From NCBI GenBank assembly GCA_029248745.1, contig JAQWIT010000003.1, positions 326,931 to 390,930 on the forward strand: DNA of 64,000 nt. Reading direction: 5' to 3'. The translations under genes and the position numbers were made by a program. Origin of the DNA: Gammaproteobacteria bacterium (GTDB lineage Bacteria > Pseudomonadota > Gammaproteobacteria > Nitrosococcales > Methylophagaceae). Positions 9,362 to 18,559 of the stretch are shown here, in pieces (positions within the stretch are counted from its first letter, which is position 1; the number at the start of each line of letters is the position of its first letter). A model generated the notes under the pieces. The model ran no database searches. It saw only the letters and a list, made by a program, of their open reading frames with translations, and was not told the DNA's origin.

Positions 9362-10078
9362 GTGAATGTTGATCTCCAACTAGGATTTATCTTACATCAA
9401 CGTCCCTATAGAGAAACGAGTGTTTTATTAGATATTTATAGCCAAGATTATGGCCGGCTTAGCATACTCGCTAAAGGGGTGAGACGGAAAAAACGTAGCC
9501 AAGCAGGGTTATTACAACTTTATCAACCTCTATTACTATCGTGGTTTGGACGAAGTGATTTACAAGTATTAAATGCAGTAGAAGCAAGTGGCCCAGCGTA
9601 TTTATTACAAGCAGAATCTGCGTTATGTGGACTCTATATTAATGAATTAATGGTTAAACTTTTACCATTATGTGAGACCGAACCTGAATTATTCGACGCC
9701 TATCAGCAAGCTTTATTGGGACTACAGTCTGGTGGCAATAATGAAATCACATTACGGTTATTCGAAAAGCACTTATTAAGTCATCTGGGTTATGGTTTAG
9801 TCATTGAACATGAGGCTGAAACCGGTGTTAAGATAGCGGTAGAGGAAAGTTATTATTATGTTGCTGATACAGGCTTACATCGCTGGCAACCCGGAATGAG
9901 ATTCAACCGAATATCAGGTGTAAGCCTACAACATCTCATTGATGAGCAGGGCTTTGATAAAACTAGCTTAAAAGAAATTAAACAACTGATGCGAATGGTG
10001 ATACATTTTTACCTTGCAGGAGCCCCCCTGCGAAGCCGTGATCTATTCCATCAACAACATTCAACGACAACGCATTAA
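9362..10078 (+). CDS. recO: DNA repair protein RecO
   Basis: A 238-residue protein with an N-terminal OB fold (about 1-80) and an alpha-helical C-terminal domain ending with the family motif PLRSRDLF. RecO works with RecR to load RecA onto SSB-coated single-stranded DNA in gap repair. The GTG start at 9362 follows era by 11 nt and keeps the conserved N-terminus. The operon position (era-recO-pdxJ) supports the call. Confidence 0.93.
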   Translation: MNVDLQLGFILHQRPYRETSVLLDIYSQDYGRLSILAKGVRRKKRSQAGLLQLYQPLLLSWFGRSDLQVLNAVEASGPAYLLQAESALCGLYINELMVKLLPLCETEPELFDAYQQALLGLQSGGNNEITLRLFEKHLLSHLGYGLVIEHEAETGVKIAVEESYYYVADTGLHRWQPGMRFNRISGVSLQHLIDEQGFDKTSLKEIKQLMRMVIHFYLAGAPLRSRDLFHQQHSTTTH

Positions 10079-10100
10079 CAGAAATGGGTAGACAGGAAAC

Positions 10101-10829
10101 ATGACAATACAATTGGGCGTAAACATCGATCACATTGCAACATTAAGACAGACAAGAGGGACGTTATATCCTGATCCAGTACAGGCAGCAATCGAGTCTG
10201 AGCAAGCAGGTGCTGATGGCATAACGATTCATCTTCGCGAAGATCGGCGCCATATTCAAGAACGCGATGTGATGATGTTGTCAGACATTTTGCAAACAAA
10301 AATGAATTTAGAAATGGCTGTGACGGATGAAATGTTGGCCATTGCAGAAAAATATAAACCGAGTGATTGCTGTCTTGTACCAGAGCGTCGCCAAGAGTTA
10401 ACAACAGAAGGCGGCTTAGAAGTAGTAGGACAAATGACTAAAATGAAAGCCGCTTGCCAACGTCTAGCTGATGCAAATATTAGCGTCTCATTATTTATCG
10501 ACCCTGATTTTACTCAAATTGATGCTGCGGTGGCTTGTGGTGCGCCAGTGATTGAACTACATACCGGTGCGTATGCCGATGCACCAACACATGAGGCAGC
10601 TCAACAAGAATTAAAAACAATTGCTAAAGCAGTTGATTACGCCAGACAAGGAGGCTTACAAGTGAATGCAGGCCATGGATTGAACTACCATAACACCACT
10701 GCCATTGCTAAGATTCCTGATATCGTGGAGTTGAATATCGGTCACGCCATTATTGCACGTTCAGTTTTTACTGGATTGAAAACAGCGGTAAGAGAAATGA
10801 AAGAACTGATGCAAGTAGCACGCGGATGA
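10101..10829 (+). CDS. pdxJ: Pyridoxine 5'-phosphate synthase
   Basis: A 242-residue TIM-barrel enzyme that condenses 1-deoxyxylulose 5-phosphate with 3-amino-2-oxopropyl phosphate in DXP-dependent vitamin B6 synthesis. Conserved segments include [14 protein letters not shown] near the N-terminus, HLREDRRHI, and AGHGLNYHN near residue 190. A good ribosome-binding site (CAGGAAAC) precedes the ATG. It overlaps acpS by ATGA. Confidence 0.96.
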   Translation: MTIQLGVNIDHIATLRQTRGTLYPDPVQAAIESEQAGADGITIHLREDRRHIQERDVMMLSDILQTKMNLEMAVTDEMLAIAEKYKPSDCCLVPERRQELTTEGGLEVVGQMTKMKAACQRLADANISVSLFIDPDFTQIDAAVACGAPVIELHTGAYADAPTHEAAQQELKTIAKAVDYARQGGLQVNAGHGLNYHNTTAIAKIPDIVELNIGHAIIARSVFTGLKTAVREMKELMQVARG

Positions 10830-11209
10830 TATTTGGCATCGGTACTGACATTGTTGAAATCCAGCGCATGCAAGATTTATTGGATAAGTATGGCGTTAAA
10901 GCAGCTCAGAAAATATTGAGTGAGACAGAGTTGGCCGAATTTGAACAAGCCACCAATCAAGCTGCATTTATAGCCAAACGATTTGCCGCTAAGGAAGCTA
11001 CAGCTAAGGCCTTCGGAACAGGTTTTAGAGATGGCCTAAATTTAGGCCATATTGCGGTCAAGAATAATGAGGCAGGTAAGCCAGAGTTATATTTCACTGA
11101 GCGAGCTGGTGCACTATTATTGGAGTTAGGTATCGTAGCCTGTTTTCTTAGTCTCAGTGACGAGCAACATTATGCCATAGCCCATGTTGTGATGGAGAAA
11201 AAGGTATGA
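10826..11209 (+). CDS. acpS: Holo-acyl-carrier-protein synthase
   Basis: A 127-residue phosphopantetheinyl transferase that moves the 4'-phosphopantetheine arm of CoA to apo-ACP. The Mg-binding motif GIGTDIVEI (Asp8) and the [14 protein letters not shown] motif are intact. It overlaps pdxJ and cysM by 4 nt each, the usual pdxJ-acpS arrangement. Confidence 0.95.
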   Translation: MIFGIGTDIVEIQRMQDLLDKYGVKAAQKILSETELAEFEQATNQAAFIAKRFAAKEATAKAFGTGFRDGLNLGHIAVKNNEAGKPELYFTERAGALLLELGIVACFLSLSDEQHYAIAHVVMEKKV

Positions 11210-12090
11210 CAGATTATCCGACTATTGATGCTTGTATTGGCAACACCCCATTGGTTAGGCTACAACGACTCCCGGGTAATACAACTAATACCATCTTAGC
11301 TAAGCTTGAAGGAGATAATCCAGCAGGTTCTGTAAAAGATCGCCCGGTGCTGAGTATGATAAAACGCGCTCAAGCACGGGGGGATATCAAGCCAGGAGAT
11401 ACCTTGATTGAAGCTACAAGCGGCAATACCGGTATTGCACTGGCGATGATTTCAGCGATTCTCGGCTATAAGATGGTTTTGATTATGCCTGAGAATATGA
11501 GTATTGAACGAAGAGGATCAATGAAAGCCTATGGTGCTGAGATTATCTTAACCGACTCGATGGAAATATCACGAGATTTGGCCTTGGAAATGGAAGCCAA
11601 CGGACAAGGCAAAGTGTTAAATCAATTTGGTAACCTTGATAACCCGTTGGCTCACTATGAAACGACGGGACCTGAAATTTGGCAAGATACGAGTGGTAAA
11701 GTGAGCCATTTTATCAGTGCGATGGGTACGACAGGGACAATCATGGGTGTATCACGTTTCCTAAAAGAACAAAATGAAGCGGTACAAATCATAGGTGTAC
11801 AACCGACTGAGGGCAGTGCGATTCCTGGAATAAGGCGCTGGCCGAAAGAATATCTCCCCACTTTTTTTGAAGCTAAACGCGTAGATGACATCATGGATAT
11901 GGCGCAAGATGAAGCAGAAGAAACAATGCGACAATTAGCGATTCAAGAAGGTATTTTTTGTGGCGTATCATCGGGGGGTAACGTGGCAGCAGCATTAAGA
12001 TTATCTAAACAAGTGGCTAACAGTACTATCGTCGCTATCATTTGTGATCGAGGAGATCGTTATTTATCCACGGGTGTTTTCCCAGCTTAA
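11206..12090 (+). CDS. cysM: Cysteine synthase B (O-acetylserine sulfhydrylase)
   Basis: A 294-residue PLP enzyme making cysteine from O-acetylserine and sulfide (thiosulfate in the CysM class). The PLP lysine is Lys44 in GSVKDR, and the phosphate-binding TSGNTG loop is at about residues 68-73. It is last in the lepA-acpS-cysM string. Its substrate supplier cysE lies elsewhere in the window at about 23.0 kb. Confidence 0.92.
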   Translation: MTDYPTIDACIGNTPLVRLQRLPGNTTNTILAKLEGDNPAGSVKDRPVLSMIKRAQARGDIKPGDTLIEATSGNTGIALAMISAILGYKMVLIMPENMSIERRGSMKAYGAEIILTDSMEISRDLALEMEANGQGKVLNQFGNLDNPLAHYETTGPEIWQDTSGKVSHFISAMGTTGTIMGVSRFLKEQNEAVQIIGVQPTEGSAIPGIRRWPKEYLPTFFEAKRVDDIMDMAQDEAEETMRQLAIQEGIFCGVSSGGNVAAALRLSKQVANSTIVAIICDRGDRYLSTGVFPA

Positions 12091-12092
12091 GA

Positions 12093-12248
12093 ATGCGAGT
12101 CCTAGTTGTATTTGTCGTTTGTTGCTTGATAGCAAATACGTCATGGGCAATTGAACAAATACAGCTCTCTGTAGGTCATTGGCAGAATGATGACATCAAG
12201 TTAGAAAATCTAGATTTAAATATCAGTTATACACAACAGGGTGAATAA
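12093..12248 (+). CDS. Short secreted/hypothetical ORF after cysM, probably a gene remnant
   Basis: A 51-codon frame from ATG 12093 encodes a convincing signal peptide (about residues 1-18, ending TSWA) and about 33 further residues. Immediately downstream another frame (12241-12300) reads GWWYQSGDKWQPK before a stop. This suggests the ORF is the front and back of a longer, internally deleted periplasmic protein. No family is recognised. Translation of the short form is possible but uncertain. Confidence 0.4.
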   Translation: MRVLVVFVVCCLIANTSWAIEQIQLSVGHWQNDDIKLENLDLNISYTQQGE

Positions 12249-12329
12249 AGCGGCAAAAGGTTGGTGGTATCAAAGCGGTGACAAATGGCAGCCAAAATAA
12301 GCTAACCGAAAAAATAAATTTAGCCAGTA

Positions 12330-12363
12330 AACCAGTGGTGGTGTACCATCACTGGTTTTTTAT
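12330..12363 (+). terminator. Rho-independent terminator between cysM and rlmD
   Basis: A 12-bp stem with one G-U pair, AACCAGTGGTGG (12330-12341) and CCATCACTGGTT (12346-12357), has a 4-nt loop and is followed by T-rich sequence. Confidence 0.85.
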
Positions 12364-12388
12364 TTAGACGATAAAGAGCAGACAACAC

Positions 12389-13720
12389 ATGGCAAGACGC
12401 AATCGCCGACGAAAGTTACCACAAGACCCCGTAGTAGCTACAATTGAGTCGTTATCTCATGACGGTAGGGGAATTGCACGAATCGAAGGTAAAACGATTT
12501 TTATTGATGGGGCTTTAGCCGGGGAGACCGTACAGTTTCTTTATACCAAAAAGCACAGTAAGTTTGACGAAGGCCGTGTAGTTGAAATTGCTAACCCCTC
12601 TGTAGATCGCGTAGAAGCAAAATGCCAACATTTCGGACTCTGTGGGGGTTGTAGTTTAATGCATATGTCGCCACAAGCGCAGCTCACTTTAAAGCAAAAT
12701 ACGCTGATGGAACAGATGAGCCATTTCGGTCAGTTGACACCTGAAGAGTGGCTTGAGCCCTTAACTGGACCATTATGGGGCTATCGGCGTAAAGCGCGTT
12801 TAGGCGTTAAACATGTGCCGAAAAAGGAACGTGTCTTAGTTGGCTTTAGAGAAAAAGGCTCACCTTATCTAGCTTTATTAGAGCAATGTGAAGTGCTTGA
12901 TGAGAGAGTAGGACATCGTTTATCAGATCTGGGCGAAATGATAGCTGATCTTGATGCTTATAACCGTATTGCTCAAATTGAAGTGGCAATGGATGATGAA
13001 CATGTTGCTTTGGTTTTTAGAAATTTAGATGAGCTTTCGGAGTCAGATCAACAAACTATACTGGCATTTGGCCAGCAGAATGACTTTTGGATTTATTTAC
13101 AATCAGGTGGCCCTGAGACAGTCACGCCAATTTGGCCATTAGATCCTCAATTGCACTATGTACCAGAGTTAGGTTTAACATTAAATTTTGAACCCAATGA
13201 TTTCACGCAAGTCAATGCGGATATTAATGAAAAAATGATACAAAAAGCGATGGACTTGTTGGAAGTAACTGAGCAAGATCGTGTTCTGGATTTATTTTGT
13301 GGTTTAGGTAATTTCAGTTTGCCAATGGCAAAACGGGCTGGTGAAGTAGTAGGTGTCGAAGGAGATGAAGCATTAGTTAGGCATGCACAACAAAATGCGG
13401 CTCTAAATAATTTAGAAAATGCCATATTTGAACAAGCTGATCTGAGTAAAACAACTTTAAAAGAATACGATTGGTCGCAAGCCGGTTTTAACAAAGTTTT
13501 ATTAGATCCACCCAGGAGTGGTGCTTTTGAGGTATTACCCCAATTAGCTGAGCTAGGTGCACAACGCATTGTCTATGTGTCATGTAACCCAGCGACATTA
13601 GCGAGAGATGCAGGTGAACTGGTTAATCAACTTGGTTACAAACTATTATCAGCCGGTATCATGGATATGTTTCCACATACTAGCCATGTCGAATCGATAG
13701 CTATTTTTGAAAAACAATGA
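12389..13720 (+). CDS. rlmD: 23S rRNA (uracil-1939-C5)-methyltransferase RlmD
   Basis: A 443-residue enzyme with an N-terminal TRAM domain (about 10-70) and iron-sulfur cysteines in CQHFGLCGGC (residues about 81-90) plus a later cysteine near CEVL. The SAM-binding motif LDLFCGLGNFSLP and catalytic segments DPPRSGA and YVSCNPATLARD are present. It methylates U1939 of 23S rRNA. In many gammaproteobacteria relA follows. Here it does not, and the downstream sequence is non-coding. Confidence 0.94.
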   Translation: MARRNRRRKLPQDPVVATIESLSHDGRGIARIEGKTIFIDGALAGETVQFLYTKKHSKFDEGRVVEIANPSVDRVEAKCQHFGLCGGCSLMHMSPQAQLTLKQNTLMEQMSHFGQLTPEEWLEPLTGPLWGYRRKARLGVKHVPKKERVLVGFREKGSPYLALLEQCEVLDERVGHRLSDLGEMIADLDAYNRIAQIEVAMDDEHVALVFRNLDELSESDQQTILAFGQQNDFWIYLQSGGPETVTPIWPLDPQLHYVPELGLTLNFEPNDFTQVNADINEKMIQKAMDLLEVTEQDRVLDLFCGLGNFSLPMAKRAGEVVGVEGDEALVRHAQQNAALNNLENAIFEQADLSKTTLKEYDWSQAGFNKVLLDPPRSGAFEVLPQLAELGAQRIVYVSCNPATLARDAGELVNQLGYKLLSAGIMDMFPHTSHVESIAIFEKQ

Positions 13721-14008
13721 ATATCCTAAAATTGAGCGCATATGGCCTAACTAACCAAAAAGAAGGGTATGAAGAATTAGCAAATGAATGCTAGTCCGCG
13801 CTTATTGATAAAATTTAGTATCAAATTCCATTGTTTTTGATTGTGGCTAAGAGTATTTTTTCAATACAGGGGCTAACTGAGCAATACTGTACGGCTTTTT
13901 TAAACATTAAGCCAAGGTTGGTGAGAGCCAAATACGGAAAGCTATAGGTCTTTAGTATTTAAACATTAAAGATGGCTCGGTTGCATTTTTCGATATAAGG
14001 AAAATGAC
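13721..14008 (+). other. Intergenic stretch after rlmD, no gene seen
   Basis: A 288-nt region of low coding character. No trace of relA could be recognised in any frame. It probably holds the promoter of the PEP-CTERM-type gene that follows. Confidence 0.5.
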
Positions 14009-14641
14009 ATGAAAAAAATTGTTTTATTTGCATCAGCATCGCAGATGTCAGTACAAGCGCAAGCTGCTATCCTTGGCGTTACGGGGTAGAGTGTACAAAG
14101 CACCCCAACGGTTGTAGAAGAAGATGGGGTCTTGAGTACTGATGGTAATGGCCGTTATGTACAAAATGGTTTTGATGAACAGAAGGGTATATTTATAGGG
14201 AGTGCCCTTAATGCTGATGCTGGAGTACGAAGCATAGCTCGAAACCAGTACGTTAACAGCCATCTTATCTTTTTGAACACCAAAGGCAATACACTTGCAT
14301 CAACAACTGCTACATGGGAGTTTGACGGTAAGATATTAGGTATTATGTTAGACACTGGAGGAAACTTAATGGAGGCCAGTGATCCTTTACTGGCATATGC
14401 TAACTATTTTACAAATACAGGTGGTTTATCTACATTTAATTTGGCTGGTTTTGAAAGTAATGACTCGTATTCGGGCTTAGGTACAAATTTCCTTACTGTA
14501 ATAAGCAAAGCAAGAGAACCAGGTGATAGGATTCGCGTTGTAACTGTTTCTGAAGTCCCAGTACCTGCTGCATTATGGTTATTTGCACCTGCACTTATGG
14601 GCTTTTTAGGGTACGTAGAAAGTCTAAAGCAGCGTAAATAA
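14009..14641 (+). pseudogene. PEP-CTERM-type exported protein gene with in-frame TAG
   Basis: ATG 14009, preceded by AAGGAAAA, opens a signal-peptide-like sequence that reaches TAG at 14087-14089. The same frame then runs uninterrupted to 14641. The C-terminus has the sorting signature VPVPAALWLFAPALMGFLG followed by a basic tail, as in proteins processed by exosortase/EpsH systems. Without the amber codon the product would be about 210 residues, of unknown function. The frame is continuous on both sides, so one base change explains the break. No exosortase gene is in the window. Confidence 0.75.
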
Positions 14642-15010
14642 CAAACAAAACATCTAGTTAAGTTTGATCCGGGCTTATTTTGATAAGTTCAGCTTTTTTA
14701 TGAGATTAAAAAGCAGAAGTCATTTAACTTTCTTAAGAGAGTAATCAGTCCATCATTTCGGAATTTGTACCATGTTTACATCATAAAGAATAATAAAGTC
14801 ATTGAGAGCAAACTCATTGAACTACTTAGCGGAAGTGCCTTTTATCAACAAGGAAGTAAACGGAGCAAACATTGGAAGTGATACGCAACCTGATAGACAT
14901 AGTTTCTGAACCTCAATTGTTAGTAGTGTTATGGCTGCTTTCACTGGTTCTAATTGCTAGTCATACAGAAGAAAAGTAAGCTAACAAACTAAGTCTTTGG
15001 AATAGCTAAT
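14642..15010 (+). other. Long non-coding stretch with a possible small membrane ORF
   Basis: About 370 nt of AT-rich sequence between the PEP-CTERM pseudogene and the ppsA terminator. Apart from the short ORF at 14872-14979, no gene, RNA or repeat was recognised. Confidence 0.4.
14872..14979 (+). CDS. Possible 35-residue single-pass membrane peptide
   Basis: A TTG-initiated frame (CGGAG about 7 nt upstream) encodes 35 residues. A short amphipathic start is followed by a hydrophobic segment at about residues 15-29 (LLVVLWLLSLVLIAS) and a charged tail ending HTEEK. It has the look of a small membrane protein, but no family is recognised and the length makes chance possible. Confidence 0.25.
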   Translation: MEVIRNLIDIVSEPQLLVVLWLLSLVLIASHTEEK

Positions 15011-15044
15011 AGAAAAGCCGTGAGATAATTCTCACGGCTTTTCT
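15011..15044 (-). terminator. Strong hairpin terminator of ppsA (symmetrical)
   Basis: A perfect 15-bp stem, 15011-15025 with 15030-15044, with loop TAAT. The arms begin AGAAAAG and end CTTTTCT, giving U-rich flanks on both strands. It sits 36 nt past the ppsA stop and could also stop rightward transcription. Confidence 0.85.
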
Positions 15045-15080
15045 ATTATAGGCATCCTGTCTGAAAGCGCTCAGCTCAGG

Positions 15081-17486
15081 CTAAGACATTTTAGCTTCCA
15101 TATCTGAAACAACATGGGCCATTTCTACGACACTATCTGGGTTAACAGAGACACTACTGACGCCTTGTTTAACCAAGAACTTAGTGATTTCAGGGAAATC
15201 AGATGGTGCTTGTCCACAAATCCCAACGTACTTGCCCGCTTTTCTACAAGCAGCAATCGCCATTTCAAGCATTTTAAGGACGGCCTCATTGCGCTCATCA
15301 TAGTGACCAAGTAGATTAGAATCGCGGTCAACGCCCAATGTTAACTGCGTTAAGTCATTTGAACCGATAGAGAAACCATCGACCAATTCAAGGAACTGGT
15401 CTGCCAAAATAACATTAGCAGGAATTTCACACATTAAGAAAATCTTAAGACCGCGTTTACCCCGAACTAGGCCGTGAGAAGCCATTAAGTCAATAACTTG
15501 TTTGGTCTCTTCAACAGTACGGGCAAAAGGAATCATGACCGTTACGTTATCTAGTCCCATGGTTGTGCGAGCAATACGTAAGGCGTTACATTCAAGGGCA
15601 AATGCTTCACTGAATGCTTCACTTAAATAACGAGTAGCCCCACGAAAACCCAACATTGGATTTTCTTCAGAGGGTTCATAAATACTACCGCCGATTAAGT
15701 TGGCATATTCATTTGATTTGAAATCGCTTAAACGAACAATAACCGGTTTAGGGTAGAAAGAAGACGCAAGTGTTGCAATGCCTTCAGCCAATTTATGAAC
15801 ATAGAAAGAAATGGGGTTAGGGTAACCAACCAAACGAGGTTTGATTTGAGCCTGAACCTCTTTTGGTAGAGTATCATATTCGATTAAGGCATTGGGGTGG
15901 ACACCTATACTATTGTTAATGATAAATTCCATTCGGGCTAAACCAACACCTGAGTTAGGTAAGTTACTTGTCTTAAAAGCAATTTCTGGATTAGCCAAAT
16001 TAAGCATAATGCCTGTCTTTTCTGGCTTAGGAATGCTTGAGATATCAATTTTTTCAATGTGATGTGGTAATTTACCTTGATAAACAAGACCTGTATCACC
16101 CTCAGCACAACTGACAGTAACAATATCTCCTGTTTTGATCACTTCGGTTGCTCTATTAGTACTAACAATAGCGGCGATACCGAGTTCGCGAGCGATAATC
16201 GCTGCATGGCAAGTACGTCCACCACGGTTAGTAACAATGGCGCCCGCAATCTTCATGACAGGTTCCCAATCAGGGTCGGTAATGTCTGTGACTAGGATCT
16301 CACCAGGTTTTAACTCGGCCATCTGTTCGGTTTTCATAATGACACGAGCTTTACCACTGGCAATTTTACTGCCGACACTCTTACCTTCAATAACGACTTT
16401 GCCGCGGGCTTTAAGAACATGGTTCTCAAGCGCATTTAATGACTTGGTAGATTCAACTGTTTCCGGACGGGCTTGAACAACAAAAAGCTCACCACTATCA
16501 CCATCTTTGGCCCACTCGATATCCATTGGCATGGGACGACCAGCTTTCTTAGAGTAGTGTTTTTCGATAATGACAGCCGTTTTAGCCAAGCTCAGAACTT
16601 CATCATCATTAATACAGAATTTTGCCTGCATCGCCGGTGAAACTTTTGTGTTTTCAACAGCACCTGTCGAACCAGATTGGTTTTCAGAGTAAACCATCTT
16701 CAACTGTTTACTACCCAGTTGATGTTTAATTATAGGGAGGTATTTTGTCCCTAGTGTTGGTTTGAAAACGTAAAATTCATCTGGATTAACCGCACCTTGT
16801 ACAACATTCTCACCAAGACCCCAAGCACCAGTGATAAAGACAATATCTCGGAAGCCGCTTTCAGTATCAATGGTGAACATGACACCTGAGGAGGCTTTAT
16901 CTGAACGAACCATTTTTTGTACAGCAATCGCCAAGGCGACACTCATATGGTCGAAACCTTGGTGTACACGATATGAAATAGCACGGTTAGTGAAGAGGGA
17001 AGCGAAAATCTGGCGGCAACTATTAATAAGTGCTGCTGTACCAGTAATATTCAAATGAGACTCTTGCTGACCTGCAAACGATGCATCAGGTAAATCTTCA
17101 GCTGTTGCAGAGCTTCGTACAGCGACATCAACATTAGTACCGTATTCTTTTTCTAACTCTTTATAGGCTAGGCCTATTTCATCAACGACGTCTTGTGGCA
17201 TGGTGCCATTGATAATCAAAGAACGAATATGTTCACCAGTTTCAGCTAATGCTTTAGTGTCATCAACATCTAGTGTCGAGAGCGCATCTGTAATTTTTGC
17301 TTCTAAGTCATTATGTTTAAGAAAGTAGCGATAAGCTTCAGCAGTCGTTGCAAAACCATTCGGGATATTAACTCCTTCACGGCTCAGTTCACTGTACATT
17401 TCACCCAAGGAAGCGTTCTTCCCACCGACACTGTCGACATCATCAATACTAATATCTGAAAAAAAGCGAATATATTGGTAGCTCAT
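15081..17486 (-). CDS. ppsA: Phosphoenolpyruvate synthase
   Basis: An 801-residue enzyme converting pyruvate and ATP to PEP, AMP and phosphate, a gluconeogenic step. The N-terminal ATP-grasp domain, the swivelling phosphohistidine domain with His427 in GGRTCHAAII, and the C-terminal PEP-binding barrel with MLGFRGATRY and ICGQAPSDFPE are all intact. A G-rich ribosome-binding site (a run of G) precedes the ATG. It is flanked by decayed genes on both sides yet shows no lesion, so it is presumably under selection. Confidence 0.96.
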   Translation of the reverse strand: MSYQYIRFFSDISIDDVDSVGGKNASLGEMYSELSREGVNIPNGFATTAEAYRYFLKHNDLEAKITDALSTLDVDDTKALAETGEHIRSLIINGTMPQDVVDEIGLAYKELEKEYGTNVDVAVRSSATAEDLPDASFAGQQESHLNITGTAALINSCRQIFASLFTNRAISYRVHQGFDHMSVALAIAVQKMVRSDKASSGVMFTIDTESGFRDIVFITGAWGLGENVVQGAVNPDEFYVFKPTLGTKYLPIIKHQLGSKQLKMVYSENQSGSTGAVENTKVSPAMQAKFCINDDEVLSLAKTAVIIEKHYSKKAGRPMPMDIEWAKDGDSGELFVVQARPETVESTKSLNALENHVLKARGKVVIEGKSVGSKIASGKARVIMKTEQMAELKPGEILVTDITDPDWEPVMKIAGAIVTNRGGRTCHAAIIARELGIAAIVSTNRATEVIKTGDIVTVSCAEGDTGLVYQGKLPHHIEKIDISSIPKPEKTGIMLNLANPEIAFKTSNLPNSGVGLARMEFIINNSIGVHPNALIEYDTLPKEVQAQIKPRLVGYPNPISFYVHKLAEGIATLASSFYPKPVIVRLSDFKSNEYANLIGGSIYEPSEENPMLGFRGATRYLSEAFSEAFALECNALRIARTTMGLDNVTVMIPFARTVEETKQVIDLMASHGLVRGKRGLKIFLMCEIPANVILADQFLELVDGFSIGSNDLTQLTLGVDRDSNLLGHYDERNEAVLKMLEMAIAACRKAGKYVGICGQAPSDFPEITKFLVKQGVSSVSVNPDSVVEMAHVVSDMEAKMS

Positions 17487-17732
17487 TCAAATCCCCCCCG
17501 GGGTTAAATCTAATAAATATGAATCAATAAAAGAAGTGATGACCTTCACCTGAAGTACATTGATAGCACGGTACTGAGTTTTCGATTGGGAACGAAAGCG
17601 AGAATGGACAGTGAGATTTTTCAATATTACAACAGACAGATTAAACAGCTTCTCAGAATAAAAATTTTAAAAGTTCATACAACGAGTCAAGTTACTTCAG
17701 TTTTACGTTAAAGTATACTACCCGTCAGTCCC

Positions 17733-17837
17733 TTATGAGTTTAATAAACCGTAAACGACTAGTGACAGCCAAAAAACAGATATAGCCGCAATAATCACGA
17801 AGAACTGATCGAGAATGAATTGCTCTAGTTTTTTCAT
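17733..17837 (-). CDS. Possible 34-residue single-pass membrane peptide
   Basis: ATG at 17837 opens a 34-codon frame with a short charged start (MKKLEQFILDQ), one hydrophobic segment over about residues 12-31 and a TAA stop. The composition is typical of small bacterial membrane proteins. The ribosome-binding site is weak, and no family is recognised. Confidence 0.3.
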   Translation of the reverse strand: MKKLEQFILDQFFVIIAAISVFWLSLVVYGLLNS

Positions 17838-17978
17838 AGATATGCCGTCTCAAACAAATATGACAAATTGATGACTAAAAGATACCAGTAATAGACTGGT
17901 TTTGCGAGCATTTTTGGCCTAAGAGGTAGTAATAACGGGCACTGACAGTAAATTAATCAGATTAAATGTAATTAAACC

Positions 17979-17993
17979 GCACCGGAACGGTGC
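17979..17993 (-). terminator. Possible weak terminator downstream of the PilU-like remnants
   Basis: GCACCG (17979-17984) and CGGTGC (17988-17993) form a 6-bp stem with a 3-nt loop. Read on the minus strand it is followed by GGTTTTAATT, so it could end leftward transcription from the pilU-like region. Confidence 0.35.
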
Positions 17994-18188
17994 TAAAAAT
18001 ACAATATAATCAAAGAGTTTTGAAGGACTTGCTGAAACATTGTAAAAAGCATGGTTTTATTGTTGAAATACCCTGCTTCAGAGACTAAATTTATGTTTGC
18101 GATGGGCTATAGATAGAGAGATAGCCTAATAATCATACGTATCTAGGTAACAAAATTAAGCAACTAATGAAAGCGATGTACAGAGTAA

Positions 18189-18551
18189 TCAACCAAAATT
18201 GATTTTCGCTTTCAAGTCGTTTCGAGAGTCTGCATTACGCAAGGCTTCTTCTAACGAAATACGGCCATCTTTGCGGAGTGCTAATAACGCTTCTTCGAAT
18301 GTAATCATACCCTGATCACAACTGGTACTCATCGCTTCCTTAAGCTCACTTAATTAACTTTTCAAGATTAGGTTAGTGATATGCGAGGTACTGAGTAAAA
18401 CCTCAATAGCAGCACAGCGTTCACCTACTGTATCAGGGATCAGGCGTTGGGAAATTACGGCACCTAAATTAGCCGATAAATCCATGAAAAGTTGCTTATG
18501 TTGAGATTGTGGGAACATGTCAATAATGTGCTCCATCGCATTATTGCCTCA
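18189..18551 (-). pseudogene. Second PilT/PilU-type ATPase, C-terminal remnant with nonsense codon
   Basis: Only the last third of a retraction-ATPase-like protein remains. It begins near NNAMEHIIDMFPQ (matching the ANQAIDR-NFFP region of PilT/PilU) and passes through LSANLGAVISQRLI to a TAA at 18354-18356. The same frame then continues with LSELKEAMS, DQGMITFEEAL and EEALRNAD, ending at 18189. The N-terminal two thirds, including the Walker motifs, are deleted, and the remnant abuts the tail of the upstream paralogue. A tandem pair of pilT/pilU-type genes decayed by deletion plus nonsense mutation is the simplest reading. Confidence 0.8.
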
Positions 18552-18559
18552 CTTGAGTT

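Larger units (their letters stand above)
17487..18188 (-). other. 700-nt non-coding region upstream of ppsA
   Basis: The stretch between ppsA and the PilU-like remnants. It should contain the ppsA promoter. The only supportable features are a 34-residue membrane ORF (17733-17837) and a small hairpin (17979-17993). No other gene was seen on either strand. Confidence 0.4.

Noticed and set aside
13721..14008. Remnant of relA, expected after rlmD
   Set aside because: No RelA-like segment could be recognised in any of the six frames.
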